Assembly: GCA_050874585.1 (NCBI GenBank)
Contig: JBNMKZ010000011.1
Span: 1 to 48,776, forward strand
Length of the DNA stretch: 48,776 bases
Direction: 5' to 3'
DNA from: UBA1067 sp050874585
GTDB taxonomy: Bacteria > Verrucomicrobiota > Kiritimatiellia > RFP12 > UBA1067
Below, in pieces: positions 15,195 through 24,168 of the stretch; position 1 is the first letter of the stretch; every line of letters starts with the position of its first letter. The position numbers and the translations under genes were made by a program. Below the pieces are notes generated by a model. That model searched no databases, was not told the origin of the DNA, and saw only the letters and a list, made by a program, of their open reading frames with translations.

Positions 15195-16291
15195 CTTGAC
15201 CCCTCCTCTTTTGGCCAGCAGGTGAACGGCAACCCGTCATACGGGCAATTGCGCGAAAGACTTGCAAACGACCCGATGTCCACCCGACGCGGCTCGCCCA
15301 CCGTGACGACGGTCGGGCGCAAGGCCTGAAGCGCAGCCGAATACCGCGCCGGGAAGAGCCGCGCCGGCAAATCGTGCCACGCCCGCGCCCAGGCCTCAAT
15401 CGGCATTCCCTCGCCCTCCACCATCACCGCATAGGTGATTGGCACGGCCGCCTCAAGTCCAATGATGCCATTGGCACTCGCGGCAAAGCCGAGCGACTTT
15501 CGTTCCGCCGGATGCGGCGCATGATCCGTGGCAAACATCAGGACACCATCCTTGACGGCCCTCCGGAGTTCCGCCCGATCCTCGTGGTTCCCCAGCGGCG
15601 GAGCCATCTTGTAGTTGGCATCGTCGGCCACCAGATCCTCACAGGAAAGCAGGAGGTGATGGGGCGTCGCCTCCGCCGTCACCGGCAGGCCCTCCCGCTG
15701 GGCGGCACGGACGAGCTCGACCCCTTCCGCCGTTGAAATGTGCTGGATATGCAGACGGCACCCCGTCTCGCGGCAAAGCGAAAGGTCGCGGCGGATGGCC
15801 TTCGTCTCGGTCTCGACCGGGATAATCGGCAAGTTCAGTCGCCGCGCCAGGGGACAGTCCCGAATGACACCCCCCATCTGCACGACCGGGTCCATCGCGT
15901 GCTGGCAGACGGCGAGCCCCAGCGCGGCACTTCGTTTCATCACCGACTCCATCACATGGTCATCGGCGACATAACTCCCATCATCCGTGAAAAACGCCGC
16001 GCCCGCCTCGGCGAGCCGTTCCAAGTCCGCAACCTCCCGCCCCTTCCGTCCTCGGGTCATGCAGGCGGACGGGAAAATCCGAATTGGAAGCGTCTCATCC
16101 TCTATCTGCTCACGAATCCACGGCACGCTGTCCCCCGCCGGTTCCGTATTCGGCATGGTGACCACGGCGGCGAATCCGCCGCGAAAGGCCGCCCGCGCAC
16201 CCGTCGCCCGCGTTTCCGCACGCGGCATCCCGGGGTCGCGAAAGTGGACGTGGACATCCACGAATCCAGGAAATGTGTAGTCTTTTCTCAT
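15191..16291 (-). CDS. pyrC: Dihydroorotase, class I, lacking the N-terminal beta-sandwich
   Basis: 366 residues from the ATG at 16291, which overlaps the fmt stop (TGATG). Metal and active-site motifs: FPGFVDVHVHFRDPG (HxH), MPNTEPAG, AAFFTDDGSYV (bridging Asp region), CQHAMDP, IQHISTAEG, EATPHHLLL and ATDHAPHP. It closes carbamoyl-aspartate to dihydroorotate in pyrimidine synthesis. Most class I enzymes begin with about 50 residues of beta-sandwich before the PGFVDxHVH strand; here the protein starts almost at that strand, as in the DHOase domain of animal CAD. The frame is open upstream to 16597, but that stretch lies inside fmt and does not resemble the missing part. Confidence 0.92.
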   Translation of the reverse strand: MRKDYTFPGFVDVHVHFRDPGMPRAETRATGARAAFRGGFAAVVTMPNTEPAGDSVPWIREQIEDETLPIRIFPSACMTRGRKGREVADLERLAEAGAAFFTDDGSYVADDHVMESVMKRSAALGLAVCQHAMDPVVQMGGVIRDCPLARRLNLPIIPVETETKAIRRDLSLCRETGCRLHIQHISTAEGVELVRAAQREGLPVTAEATPHHLLLSCEDLVADDANYKMAPPLGNHEDRAELRRAVKDGVLMFATDHAPHPAERKSLGFAASANGIIGLEAAVPITYAVMVEGEGMPIEAWARAWHDLPARLFPARYSAALQALRPTVVTVGEPRRVDIGSFASLSRNCPYDGLPFTCWPKEEGSR

Positions 16292-17301
16292 CAGAACGAA
16301 AGAAGCTTGTCGCCGACTTCCAAAGGCCGTCCGCGCAGGAACGCACCCCCGTCCATGAGCGAACTGCCCTCGGGTTTCAGCTGCGTCAAAAGGAGGGCCG
16401 TGTCGCCGCACTTGACGATGGGTCCGGGAACGACAGTCGCATCCCCCTTGACGCGATTGGGAATGATCTTCACGACCGTCCCCGGCTCTGCGGACTTCCA
16501 CGACTCCTCCATCTTCGGCGGAAGCTTCGCCTGGGTGATGACGACGCGTCCGCTGTTGCCCTTGCGGCGGAAGCGTTCCGGCAGGAAGGTGTAGCATCCG
16601 GGCCAGGGAGAATAGGCGCGGATGTTGCGCTCAATCGTGAGAACGGGACTCCGCCAATCGATGAGGCCGTCCGTCTTCTTCAGCTTGTGGGCGAACGTCG
16701 CATCCGCATTCACCTGGGGAATCTCGGGCGGCAACTTGCCCTCGGACATCAGCCGCAGGGCCTTTGCCAGCGTGACGCCCCCCGTCACGGCAAGGCCATC
16801 CATCAGGCTCCCACCCGTCGCATCCGAATAGATTGGCTCGTAGCTCTGCAGGAGAATCGGGCCGTCGTCCATCCCGATGCCCATTCGGATGACGCTCACA
16901 CCCGTCAGGCGGTCACCCGCCGCGAGCGCGGCGACCACGGGCGAAGCGCCGCGATATTTCGGAAGAAGCGAAAAGTGGCAGTTGATGCACCCGTGGGGCG
17001 GCAACTCCAGGAGCGGCTTCTTGAGGAACTGCCCGAACGCCACCACGGCGATGACGTCGGGAGCCCAGGCCCGAAGCTGCGCCATCGCGTCCTCAGAATT
17101 CACGCTTTCGGGAGTGATAATCTCACGAAGACCCTGTTCAACGGCAAACGCCTTGCACGGGCAAGGGGTGACGACCTTGCCGCGCCCGACCGGCCGGTCG
17201 GGCTGTGTCACGACGCCGACGACCTGCAGCTCCGGCTCACGCAGGATAGCCCGGAGACAAGTTGCACTCGCCGCACTCGAACCCATAAATACAACTCTCA
17301 T
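16291..17301 (-). CDS. fmt: Methionyl-tRNA formyltransferase
   Basis: 336 residues. The formyltransferase core shows MRVVFMGSSAAS, VTQPDRPVGRGKVV, INCHFSLLPKYRGASPV (catalytic Asn and His) and GMDDGPILLQ (catalytic Asp). The C-terminal OB-like tRNA-binding domain contains RAYSPWPGCYTF. It formylates initiator Met-tRNA using 10-formyl-tetrahydrofolate. It is the first gene of a four-gene operon with pyrC, pnp and xerD. The ATG lies only 8 bases from the TATAAT box, so the message should be leaderless and there is no Shine-Dalgarno. The usual partner def is not adjacent. Confidence 0.95.
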   Translation of the reverse strand: MRVVFMGSSAASATCLRAILREPELQVVGVVTQPDRPVGRGKVVTPCPCKAFAVEQGLREIITPESVNSEDAMAQLRAWAPDVIAVVAFGQFLKKPLLELPPHGCINCHFSLLPKYRGASPVVAALAAGDRLTGVSVIRMGIGMDDGPILLQSYEPIYSDATGGSLMDGLAVTGGVTLAKALRLMSEGKLPPEIPQVNADATFAHKLKKTDGLIDWRSPVLTIERNIRAYSPWPGCYTFLPERFRRKGNSGRVVITQAKLPPKMEESWKSAEPGTVVKIIPNRVKGDATVVPGPIVKCGDTALLLTQLKPEGSSLMDGGAFLRGRPLEVGDKLLSF

Positions 17302-17309
17302 TGCCGCAT

Positions 17310-17318
17310 ATTATACCA
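17310..17318 (-). promoter_or_regulatory. Extended -10 promoter of the fmt operon
   Basis: TGGTATAAT followed by ATGCGGCA and then the fmt ATG at 17301. The start site would fall at about 17302-17303, giving a leaderless or one-to-two-base-leader mRNA. No good -35. Confidence 0.78.
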
Positions 17319-17347
17319 AAAAACCCCGATTCTTCGTTGGCCGCGCC

Positions 17348-19720
17348 TCAGCGCGTGCGCACAATCTCGTAGAGATAGGACGCCTTCTGGGCGTTTCGCG
17401 CCGTGTCGGTCACAAAGGTGAGCCGCCCCTTCTCATATCGTGACGGCACGACCTCCCGCCGCGAACCATCCTCATTGAGCACGTACACCGTGAACGTCCC
17501 CGGGCGAAGCGCCAGCGAGACCTCCGCCCGCCCGCGCCGCATCAGGTGCGGCAGTCCACCCCAATCCAGCAGGACCGTCATGGCCGAGTCCGCGAACCGC
17601 GCCCCCGTATTCTGCACGTCCGTCAGATGCGTGAGAAGGATGCGCGAGGCGCCTTCAAGCGGTGCCTCCTCAAGCGAACTCGCCCACAGCGTGGTCGGCA
17701 CATCCCCCGTGTCCGCCACATCCAGAATGCCCACCGAAAAACCGCCGCGCTTGGCGAATCCGCCCACGGTTCGGCGCGTGTCGAGCCGCAAGACGGCGGA
17801 CTTCTCGTCCACCTGCAGGGCCGCCTGGTCACCGACTGACAAGTCGCCGCGCAAGAAGAGACAAAACGCCGCCCGCTCGCCGGCACATGACAGGGGGTCG
17901 CCCGACATATCGAAGTAGGTCATGGCCTGTCCGCCCGGGTTGCGGACACCCCGCTGCGTATGCGTCCAGGCGAAACGCCACAGCCCGTCCCAGCCCTCGC
18001 GGGCCGCCCACGCCCCCGTGGCGATGCCTCCCACACCACGGTAGATACCCGGCGCGGCGAAATTCCACTCGGTGAGCGTAAAGGGCTTTCCCGGCAACCG
18101 AAAGAGCCCCGCCCACCGCACCCCCTTGACGGCGTTGCCTTCAAAGGGGATCACGTTCTCGCATCGGCTCGGCAACTGCCAGCCCTTCCCGAGAAAGTTC
18201 GGGTGATCGACATAGAAGTGCATATCCACGTAGTCGAACGCCTCGCGGCAGGACGACCAGGCCTTGTTCGAACTCCAGCCGTTCAGGTCCGAGAAAATCT
18301 GCCGCGCTCCGACTTCCTCCCGCAGGAACTTCGTCATCCGGGCGTAGAAGCGGCTCTCAAGCCCGACGTACTTCGCCAGGCCCTCCTTGTCGAGATTCTT
18401 TCGGTAATTGTCGGGGCAGTTCTCGTTCACCAGCGAGATCCAGGCGACGCCCGGCTCGTCCGCCCAACGCCGTCCCGTGAAGGCGTTCACGTGCGTCAGC
18501 CAGTTCTTCGCAAAGGCACAGAGGTTTGAATAGGCCGCCTCATCCTCGCGCACCATCATCTTGAACTCATCCCGATTGACGCACCCGGGCCGATCGACAC
18601 CGAGGTCCTTCCACGGCACGGGGCGCGAGACGAAGAGATCCGTGCTGATGTAGATGCCGTGGCGGATGCAGGCCGCCGCCAAGGCATCCAGCTCTCGCAG
18701 GCGCGACGCATTGGGGACGGTGGAATCCCCCGTGCCTTCGACGAGCCGTCCGTCATGGTGGTGGATGCGGACCGTGTTGTAGCCACGGCGGGCCAATTCC
18801 GCCGCGAAGGCATCCGCCGACTCAAGCGTCTGGCCGTAATTCGCGTCAAAGCAGAGATTCACGCCATAAAAGCGCCGCGGAATGCCCGGGGCGTTCTCGA
18901 ACTCGAAATGACCGTTCCGCACCACCACGCGGCCAAACTTGCCGGCCGGCGCATCCACCCCACTCACGCGTGTAAAGTCGAGCGCACTTCCCGGGAGGAT
19001 TCCTCGGCTGACGGACAGGGGAATCCAGTCCTTGTCCGCCCGCAGGGTCACGGGTTGCGAAACGACGAGCTGGAGGGGCTCGCTTTCGGCGAGCGTCACG
19101 CCCAGTTCAATCCTCTCCCCGGGCTTCAGGTCCCGTTCGGGGGCGAGCATCCGCAACTCCACGCGTCCGCCGAACTTCGCCCCATCCTGGAAGAAAACCC
19201 TGGTCGGACGGTCAAACGCAAGCGACAGGCACACGCGCCCTTCGGCATCCTTCAGTTCGAGATGCCGCGTGTCATTCTTCCATCCGAAGGTCGAGGTTGC
19301 GCCCTTCGCCGGGAACGGACTCTCGACTCCATCCTGAACATACGAGCCTCCGACCAGAACGGAAGCCGGAATCTTCGACAGCCCGATGAAGAGCTGTTCG
19401 ACACGAACCGCCTCGTTGACGGACACCGTCCACCGTGCCGAAACGCCCCCCGTCGCCGTGCGCTCAAACACCGCACGACACGCGGCACGCGCCGTCTCTC
19501 CCAAGTTGAAGCACAGCGTGGCGGCATTCGTCCAGGATGCGGCATCCTTCGTCGCGGCGGCCCGCTTCCATCCCGGGAGAAATATCTGGGGACTCAGTTC
19601 AATGCCGGACGGCTCAAGCGCGACCGAACCGTAAAAGCCCGTTCGGGCCACGCCTCCCGAGGCAAATCCGCCCAAGAGGCTCACCGCAAGCCCAACCGCC
19701 AGCATTCGTTTCATGTGCAT
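17348..19720 (-). CDS. Secreted GH-A clan glycoside hydrolase (cellulase-like)
   Basis: About 790 residues from the ATG at 19720 (ATGs at 19714 and 19705 are alternatives). A signal peptide is visible (MKRMLAVGLAVSLLGG, cleavage after about residue 25). A beta-rich N-terminal region (25-265) precedes a TIM barrel beginning RRFYGVNLCFDANYG and NTVRIHHHDG. The likely acid/base is Glu433 in SLVNENCP and the nucleophile Glu551 in FTLTEWNFAAPG, spaced as in clan GH-A families such as GH5. The C-terminal 150 residues are a beta domain. The substrate is not predictable beyond a beta-linked polysaccharide or glycoconjugate. It has its own promoter and a leader of about 21 bases with GAAAGGAAA. Exported to periplasm or beyond. 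Confidence 0.82.
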   Translation of the reverse strand: MHMKRMLAVGLAVSLLGGFASGGVARTGFYGSVALEPSGIELSPQIFLPGWKRAAATKDAASWTNAATLCFNLGETARAACRAVFERTATGGVSARWTVSVNEAVRVEQLFIGLSKIPASVLVGGSYVQDGVESPFPAKGATSTFGWKNDTRHLELKDAEGRVCLSLAFDRPTRVFFQDGAKFGGRVELRMLAPERDLKPGERIELGVTLAESEPLQLVVSQPVTLRADKDWIPLSVSRGILPGSALDFTRVSGVDAPAGKFGRVVVRNGHFEFENAPGIPRRFYGVNLCFDANYGQTLESADAFAAELARRGYNTVRIHHHDGRLVEGTGDSTVPNASRLRELDALAAACIRHGIYISTDLFVSRPVPWKDLGVDRPGCVNRDEFKMMVREDEAAYSNLCAFAKNWLTHVNAFTGRRWADEPGVAWISLVNENCPDNYRKNLDKEGLAKYVGLESRFYARMTKFLREEVGARQIFSDLNGWSSNKAWSSCREAFDYVDMHFYVDHPNFLGKGWQLPSRCENVIPFEGNAVKGVRWAGLFRLPGKPFTLTEWNFAAPGIYRGVGGIATGAWAAREGWDGLWRFAWTHTQRGVRNPGGQAMTYFDMSGDPLSCAGERAAFCLFLRGDLSVGDQAALQVDEKSAVLRLDTRRTVGGFAKRGGFSVGILDVADTGDVPTTLWASSLEEAPLEGASRILLTHLTDVQNTGARFADSAMTVLLDWGGLPHLMRRGRAEVSLALRPGTFTVYVLNEDGSRREVVPSRYEKGRLTFVTDTARNAQKASYLYEIVRTR

Positions 19721-19747
19721 AACCGCCCGTTTCCTTTCGTGGACGGC

Positions 19748-19756
19748 ATTATACCA
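19748..19756 (-). promoter_or_regulatory. Extended -10 promoter of the glycoside hydrolase gene
   Basis: TGGTATAAT on the minus strand, preceded by CGATA. Predicted start near 19741, about 21 bases before the ATG at 19720. No recognisable -35. Confidence 0.72.
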
Positions 19757-19802
19757 TATCGTCGCCCCTTCGGGCGAAATGAAACGCGCCGCGATTCGCC
19801 GC

Positions 19803-21144
19803 TCAGGACTTCTGAAGCCCGGCGGCGAAGCTGCGCCCGACCCACTTCTTGGCGTGCCAACGGCGCGAAAGGACGATGCCGCGCAAGTTCTCGTCCAGCA
19901 TGAAGGCAATCCACGCACCGACCAGTCCCCACCCAAAGGGAATGGCGAACAGCCAGCCAAGCCCCACGGCCCCACTGGAAAATCAGCCCGACGACAAGCG
20001 GATACACGGCATCGCCGGTCGCACGAAGCGTCCCACACGCAAAGATGTTCCTGACGCGGCCGACCTCCAACACGCAGTCAATCCACAGGATGATGACACC
20101 GAGATGGATGATTTCGGGATTCTTCGTCAGCGCGGCGAACAGCCAGGGGCCCGAAAGCGCGAGAAGGACGCTGCACGTCAGGGTGATGACCATACTGCGG
20201 CCGAGGAAATAATTCCCCATCAGATAGGCGGGCGTATAGCGCGAGCGCCCAACGAGGTGCCCGACGAGAATGTCACCGCCCTGCGTAATGCTCGCGCAGA
20301 AGAGGTAGACGAACATGATGCAGTTCACCGCGTAGGTGCGCACGACGAGCGCATTCGTGCTGATCTTGTTCACGAAGTAGGTAATCGTCACCTGTGAAAG
20401 GCAGTAGGACAGTTCCTCCCCCATCGCCGGAAAGCCAATCTTGAGAATGTTCCGAACCTCGCCCCAGGGGAAGGGACGGAACCAGGCCAGCGGAAACTTG
20501 GGGATGTGCGTCTTGAAGTGAATCGCGGCGATGAGCACGAAGACGACGATTCGACTGACCGCCGTGGCCCACGCGGCCCCCGTCACGCCCAACGCCGGGA
20601 AACCCCAGTGCCCGAATATCAGCACGTAGTCGCCCACGGCGTTCACGGCATTCGCCAGGGCCGTCACAATCATCGGGCCCTTCACGCGATCCACGCTCCG
20701 AAGGGAGGCACTGAAGGCGAAGGCCAGGGACTGGAAGAACGACAGCGCGCCCGTAATCTTGAGATAAGCGGCCCCATCGGCGACCAGTTCCTCCCGGAGA
20801 CCCATCATGCGGACGATGTCCTCGGCGTGGAAGTACAGGACGGCACTCGCCACAAGCCCGACGACGGCATTCATGACCAACGCGATGCCCACGACCTGAA
20901 CGAGCCGCTTGCGCAACCCCGCGCCGTGGTATTGCGCACAAACAATCGCCGCGCCCATCGAAACGAACTGGTAGACGAGAAAGACGAGTGCAATAATCTG
21001 GTTGTCCAGTCCGACGGCGGCAACCGCATTGTCGCTGTAGCGCGAAAGCATCAGCGTGTCGACGAAGCCGACGAGCATGACCAGCGCAATCTCCATGAAA
21101 ATGGGGATGGTCAACTTCTTGAGCTGCTTCTTCAGCGGTTCCAT
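19803..21144 (-). pseudogene. MATE-family efflux transporter with a one-base frameshift near the 3' end
   Basis: The first about 390 codons encode a normal MATE protein with some eleven membrane segments (MEPLKKQLKKLTIPIFMEIA, FVDTLMLSRYSDNAVAAVGL, GFPALGVTGAAWATAVSR). At GLIFQW the reading meets GGGG (19970-19973 as C on the plus strand). As written the frame then gives a non-family tail that runs on to 19711, into the next gene. Removing one G restores WAVGLGWLFAIPFGWGLVGA and a standard MATE ending, with a stop at 19803-19805, about 446 residues in all. It is either a sequencing or assembly slip in a short homopolymer or a recent mutation. MATE proteins export drugs or metabolites in exchange for Na+ or H+. 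The start lies 8 bases from its -10 box. Confidence 0.85.
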
Positions 21145-21152
21145 GGGCGCGT

Positions 21153-21161
21153 ATTATACCA
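21153..21161 (-). promoter_or_regulatory. Extended -10 promoter of the MATE gene
   Basis: TGGTATAAT followed by ACGCGCCC and the ATG at 21144. The predicted start is at about 21146, so the mRNA is essentially leaderless. CTGACC about 17 bp upstream is a weak -35. Confidence 0.75.
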
Positions 21162-21176
21162 TAGTTCGTGTGGTGG

Positions 21177-21857
21177 TCAGACGGCGACCCAGCGGTAGCA
21201 GCCGCGCCGAAGCCCCCGCAGGCGCGGCAAAGCCAACCCGACGAACAGGCCAACGAGGAAGACGCTGATGAACGTGCCCTCGCGAACACCCTCAATCCGC
21301 CCGAGGAAGATCCACGAAAGGATGAGCGCCGAAACGGTCAGGAAGGCGTCAAAGGAAATCTTCACCCGTGGCAATCGCACCCCGAACTCCGCCGAAATCG
21401 TCTTGACGAGCGCGTCACCCGGTACGCACAGGTAGTCCGAATGGATTTGGCAACCGATGCCAACCGCCAACAGCACCGCGCCACAAACCAGCATCAGCAC
21501 CTGCAGCGGATAGCAGTCCGTCACAAGCGGACGCGTCAGCCACATTCCAAGATCAATGCACAGCCCGAAAAGAAACGTCGCCGGAATCTGAAGGAACTGG
21601 AAAGGACTGAATCGCTTCCGCAAGATACCAAACTGAAGTGCCACAAAGAGAATGTTCATCAGCAAGGTCAGCGTCCCGTACGAAAGCGGCGTGACCGTCG
21701 TCAAGACCCAGGGAACGCTTGAAATGGGAGTCGCACCAAGCCCCGCCTGCGTCGAAAGGGCCACCCCGAACCCTGCGACAACCACACCAAAGGCGAACAA
21801 AAGCGCACGCCGCCGACGGTCAAACACAAGCCGTCCACTCGATTTCTCTGTCAACAT
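21177..21857 (-). CDS. YczE/DUF6198-like membrane protein
   Basis: 226 residues with about five membrane segments. Shared marks with the YczE/YitT-like group are GVALSTQAGLGATPISSVPW near the N-terminus, GCQIHSDYLCVPGDALV and RVKISFDAFLTVSALIL. The biochemical function of these proteins is unknown; inner-membrane location is clear. Its ATG is 10 bases from a -10 box, so it too is nearly leaderless. It is a one-gene unit between the ACP gene and the MATE gene. Confidence 0.8.
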   Translation of the reverse strand: MLTEKSSGRLVFDRRRRALLFAFGVVVAGFGVALSTQAGLGATPISSVPWVLTTVTPLSYGTLTLLMNILFVALQFGILRKRFSPFQFLQIPATFLFGLCIDLGMWLTRPLVTDCYPLQVLMLVCGAVLLAVGIGCQIHSDYLCVPGDALVKTISAEFGVRLPRVKISFDAFLTVSALILSWIFLGRIEGVREGTFISVFLVGLFVGLALPRLRGLRRGCYRWVAV

Positions 21858-21867
21858 ACGGGCGCAT

Positions 21868-21876
21868 ATTATACCA
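21868..21876 (-). promoter_or_regulatory. Extended -10 promoter of the YczE-like gene
   Basis: TGGTATAAT followed by ATGCGCCCGT and the ATG at 21857. Predicted leader about 3-4 bases. No good -35. Confidence 0.75.
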
Positions 21877-21901
21877 CTCCTGTCCAGTTGGGACGAAAGA
21901 G

Positions 21902-21915
21902 GCGGCCCGCGCCGC
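21902..21915 (-). terminator. Possible weak terminator after the ACP gene
   Basis: A GCGGC/GCCGC stem with a 4-base loop lies just past the ACP stop on the minus strand, followed by CTCTTTCG rather than a true T-run. It may slow or stop transcription but is not a confident intrinsic terminator. Confidence 0.25.
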
Positions 21916-21919
21916 GCCC

Positions 21920-22318
21920 TCAGCCGATTAAAAAGTCGTCCAGAACCTTGAGTTCGGGAATGCGCTCAAGCGGATAATGCGTCCCAAAACGCTTCTCCGC
22001 CTCCATCACTAAGCGCAGGTGATTGATGCTGTCCCACTCGGGAATCGACGCATAAGCGGTCGTTCCGTCCAGTTTCTCACGCGAAACGCCGAAGATTCGG
22101 GCGGCGAAGGTGCCGAAGGCCTCCCGATAGAGGTCGCGCACGGTCGAAAGCCCCTGAAAGCGGTCAATCGTCAACGGCGTTCCCCAGTCGTTCTCCATCA
22201 TGACGAGCAGGCCAAAGGCCTTCAGCGAGCACCAGCCATCGACGCTCCGGAAGTCCGTTTCCAACGAGACGGACTCGACTTCAAGGACATCCGCAACCGA
22301 CTGCTCAAACGTGTTCAC
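21920..22318 (-). CDS. Tandem acyl carrier protein
   Basis: 132 residues containing two consecutive ACP-like helical bundles. The first has GWCSLKAFGLLVMMEN with Ser31 at the phosphopantetheine position. The second has PEWDSINHLRLVMEAEKRFG with Ser97 in the classical W-D-S motif. Between them FAARIFGV marks the start of the second fold. The second domain looks like a bona fide carrier; the first lacks the Asp before Ser (Cys instead), so its modification is uncertain. The start is GTG at 22318 with AAAGGA eight bases upstream. It follows the large membrane protein gene by 24 bases. No acyl-activating enzyme is nearby. Confidence 0.78.
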   Translation of the reverse strand: MNTFEQSVADVLEVESVSLETDFRSVDGWCSLKAFGLLVMMENDWGTPLTIDRFQGLSTVRDLYREAFGTFAARIFGVSREKLDGTTAYASIPEWDSINHLRLVMEAEKRFGTHYPLERIPELKVLDDFLIG

Positions 22319-22342
22319 CGATACATTCCTTTCGAACCGCCT

Positions 22343-24157
22343 TCACATCCGCCGCCGCACCAGCAGAAGGCAGATGCCCGCAACGGAGAGCGTTCCAACC
22401 AACGAGAGAATGCCAAGGGCGACGGTCAGCGGCTGCGGTTTCGGCAGGGGCTCCCCTTCCGTGACCACACGCCCCGAATCCACGATGAAAAGCGCCATGT
22501 TCGACTCGTTCATCGCCGCCGAGCGGATGCCCTCCTGCGTCAGTCGATAGGTCCCGACGGGACGCGCCCGATGCGCCTTCACCCACTCGCCAAGCGCACG
22601 ATCCGTCTTCAGCTGACTGAGGCTCGCCCACAGGTAGCGAATATCCGCATCCGCCGCGTCGCCCGTCAGCGGAATGCCGCGCTCGGTGAAACTCCAGGCG
22701 ACGAGTCCGTTTCCGCCCTCCACGCAGTCGAGGACGCGCCCCTTGCCCAGCCGGATGATTTCATCCGCCGCGGGATTCTTCGCCCGCACGAGGGAAATGT
22801 CGATTGGCGCACAGTAAAGCCGGTCCACGCGGGCCAAATCCGCCGCGCCGAAGACCACAAGTGCCGCGAGGGCCATCTGGGCGACGCGCCCCTTGAGAGC
22901 GTCCATCCGCCCGAGCCGGTCAATCCCATATGCCGCCAGGACGACAAGGCAGAACTCCGTCAGGTGATGCCACTTGACGGGCGCACGGAGATAGTCGCCA
23001 AACGGCAGGGCGTAGACGAGACGATAGACGCTTTCGCAGTACCGCCCCATCGAAAAGAGCCAGAAGACGATAGCCGCGACAGCAAAAAACGCCGCGTCCG
23101 ACCGCATGGGCGAACGGCTCTCCGTCATCGACGGACGGCGAATGCCGATGAAAACGACCCCGAGAAGAGCCAGTAGGCACGTCACCCAGCCGACGTAAAG
23201 CGAATGCTGCCGATAGTTCCCCGACGGCGCACCCAACGGCCGCCCGAGCCGTCCCTCGTAGGGGCGGACGTCCCGCCCGGCCCGGCGGCCGAACGACAGC
23301 GTCATCGGACAGCTCGTGTCACCCTGAATGCGGGGGATGAAGAACTCCTTCGTATCCTCCGGCGGCATGGACCAGTTCGTCGTGAAAATCCACCGCGCCT
23401 CGTCATCGCTTTTTGCCGCGCCGCCGCCCATCGCCGTCCCCTTGGACTCGGCAATCTGGCGGTCGCGTCCCGCCAAGTCGCCCGTCAGGGCCGAACGGAA
23501 GCTGACCGCGCCAATCAGGACAAACGCCGCGAGCGCAAGGCCCATCCCCTTCCAGCCGGGCAGGCGACGCTCCCGGATGCAGCACCAAACGAAATAGACT
23601 CCCGTCAAGACCGAGAAGAGCAACCAGAGGTCGGGCTGGTAGAAACTGCCCCAGGCGAGGCAGGCCCCCAAGAGCAGCCAATGCCGCGCCCGCCCCTTGC
23701 GCACGGCCCGATCGGCGAGTCCGAACGCGAAGACCCCGTAGGTCATCCACTGGAACCAGCCGAGATGCCCGGCCGAGAAGAGCGAGAACCAGTATCCCGA
23801 AAAGGCGAGGAGAAGTCCCCCGCCGTAGGCGGCCAGCCGCGAAAGCCCCCGCCCGCGCAGGAAGTAGACCATCCCCAGCGCGGCAAAATACGCGGCGACG
23901 GCGTACTGGAGCTCCTGCCAGAAATAGGGCGAGCCGACGAAGACCGTCAGGTCGCCGGGGATGAACTTGCCCGTCTCAAGCCACCGTGCCGCCCAGCGCG
24001 TCAGGCGTGCGGTGTAGTCGAGCGGATGCGTAATCGGGCAGTCGGGCATGACCGGGGCCACCGAAAGCGACCACGTCCCCCAGAAGACGAACGCCGCCAA
24101 TACCGCATAGAGGACGGTAAAGGCGGCGAACCACGCGTATTTCGTGCGCATCCGCAT
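22343..24157 (-). CDS. Large YfhO-like polytopic membrane protein
   Basis: 604 residues with roughly twelve membrane segments and a soluble C-terminal portion of about 100 residues ending in one further span and a basic RRRM tail. The arrangement (an early acidic loop, VFVGSPYFWQELQYAVAAYF, then AFSGYWFSLFSAGHLGWFQW, and later LPFGDYLRAPVKWHHLTEF) resembles YfhO or GT39-like membrane glycosyltransferases, which use lipid-linked sugars to decorate envelope polymers. The specific reaction is not identifiable. It sits 11 bases after the V-ATPase K gene and just before the tandem ACP gene. The placement may be operon hitch-hiking or may link an envelope-modifying enzyme to an acyl carrier. Confidence 0.7.
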   Translation of the reverse strand: MRMRTKYAWFAAFTVLYAVLAAFVFWGTWSLSVAPVMPDCPITHPLDYTARLTRWAARWLETGKFIPGDLTVFVGSPYFWQELQYAVAAYFAALGMVYFLRGRGLSRLAAYGGGLLLAFSGYWFSLFSAGHLGWFQWMTYGVFAFGLADRAVRKGRARHWLLLGACLAWGSFYQPDLWLLFSVLTGVYFVWCCIRERRLPGWKGMGLALAAFVLIGAVSFRSALTGDLAGRDRQIAESKGTAMGGGAAKSDDEARWIFTTNWSMPPEDTKEFFIPRIQGDTSCPMTLSFGRRAGRDVRPYEGRLGRPLGAPSGNYRQHSLYVGWVTCLLALLGVVFIGIRRPSMTESRSPMRSDAAFFAVAAIVFWLFSMGRYCESVYRLVYALPFGDYLRAPVKWHHLTEFCLVVLAAYGIDRLGRMDALKGRVAQMALAALVVFGAADLARVDRLYCAPIDISLVRAKNPAADEIIRLGKGRVLDCVEGGNGLVAWSFTERGIPLTGDAADADIRYLWASLSQLKTDRALGEWVKAHRARPVGTYRLTQEGIRSAAMNESNMALFIVDSGRVVTEGEPLPKPQPLTVALGILSLVGTLSVAGICLLLVRRRM

Positions 24158-24168
24158 AGCCGGACGGA

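Noticed and set aside
16292..16597. N-terminal extension of dihydroorotase
   Set aside because: The sequence is inside fmt, is low-complexity and does not match the missing beta-sandwich. TGATG overlap at 16291 is the better start.
19711..19802. C-terminal extension of the MATE frame into the glycoside hydrolase start
   Set aside because: The out-of-family arginine-rich tail arises from the frameshift; restoring one base gives a normal MATE ending at 19803.
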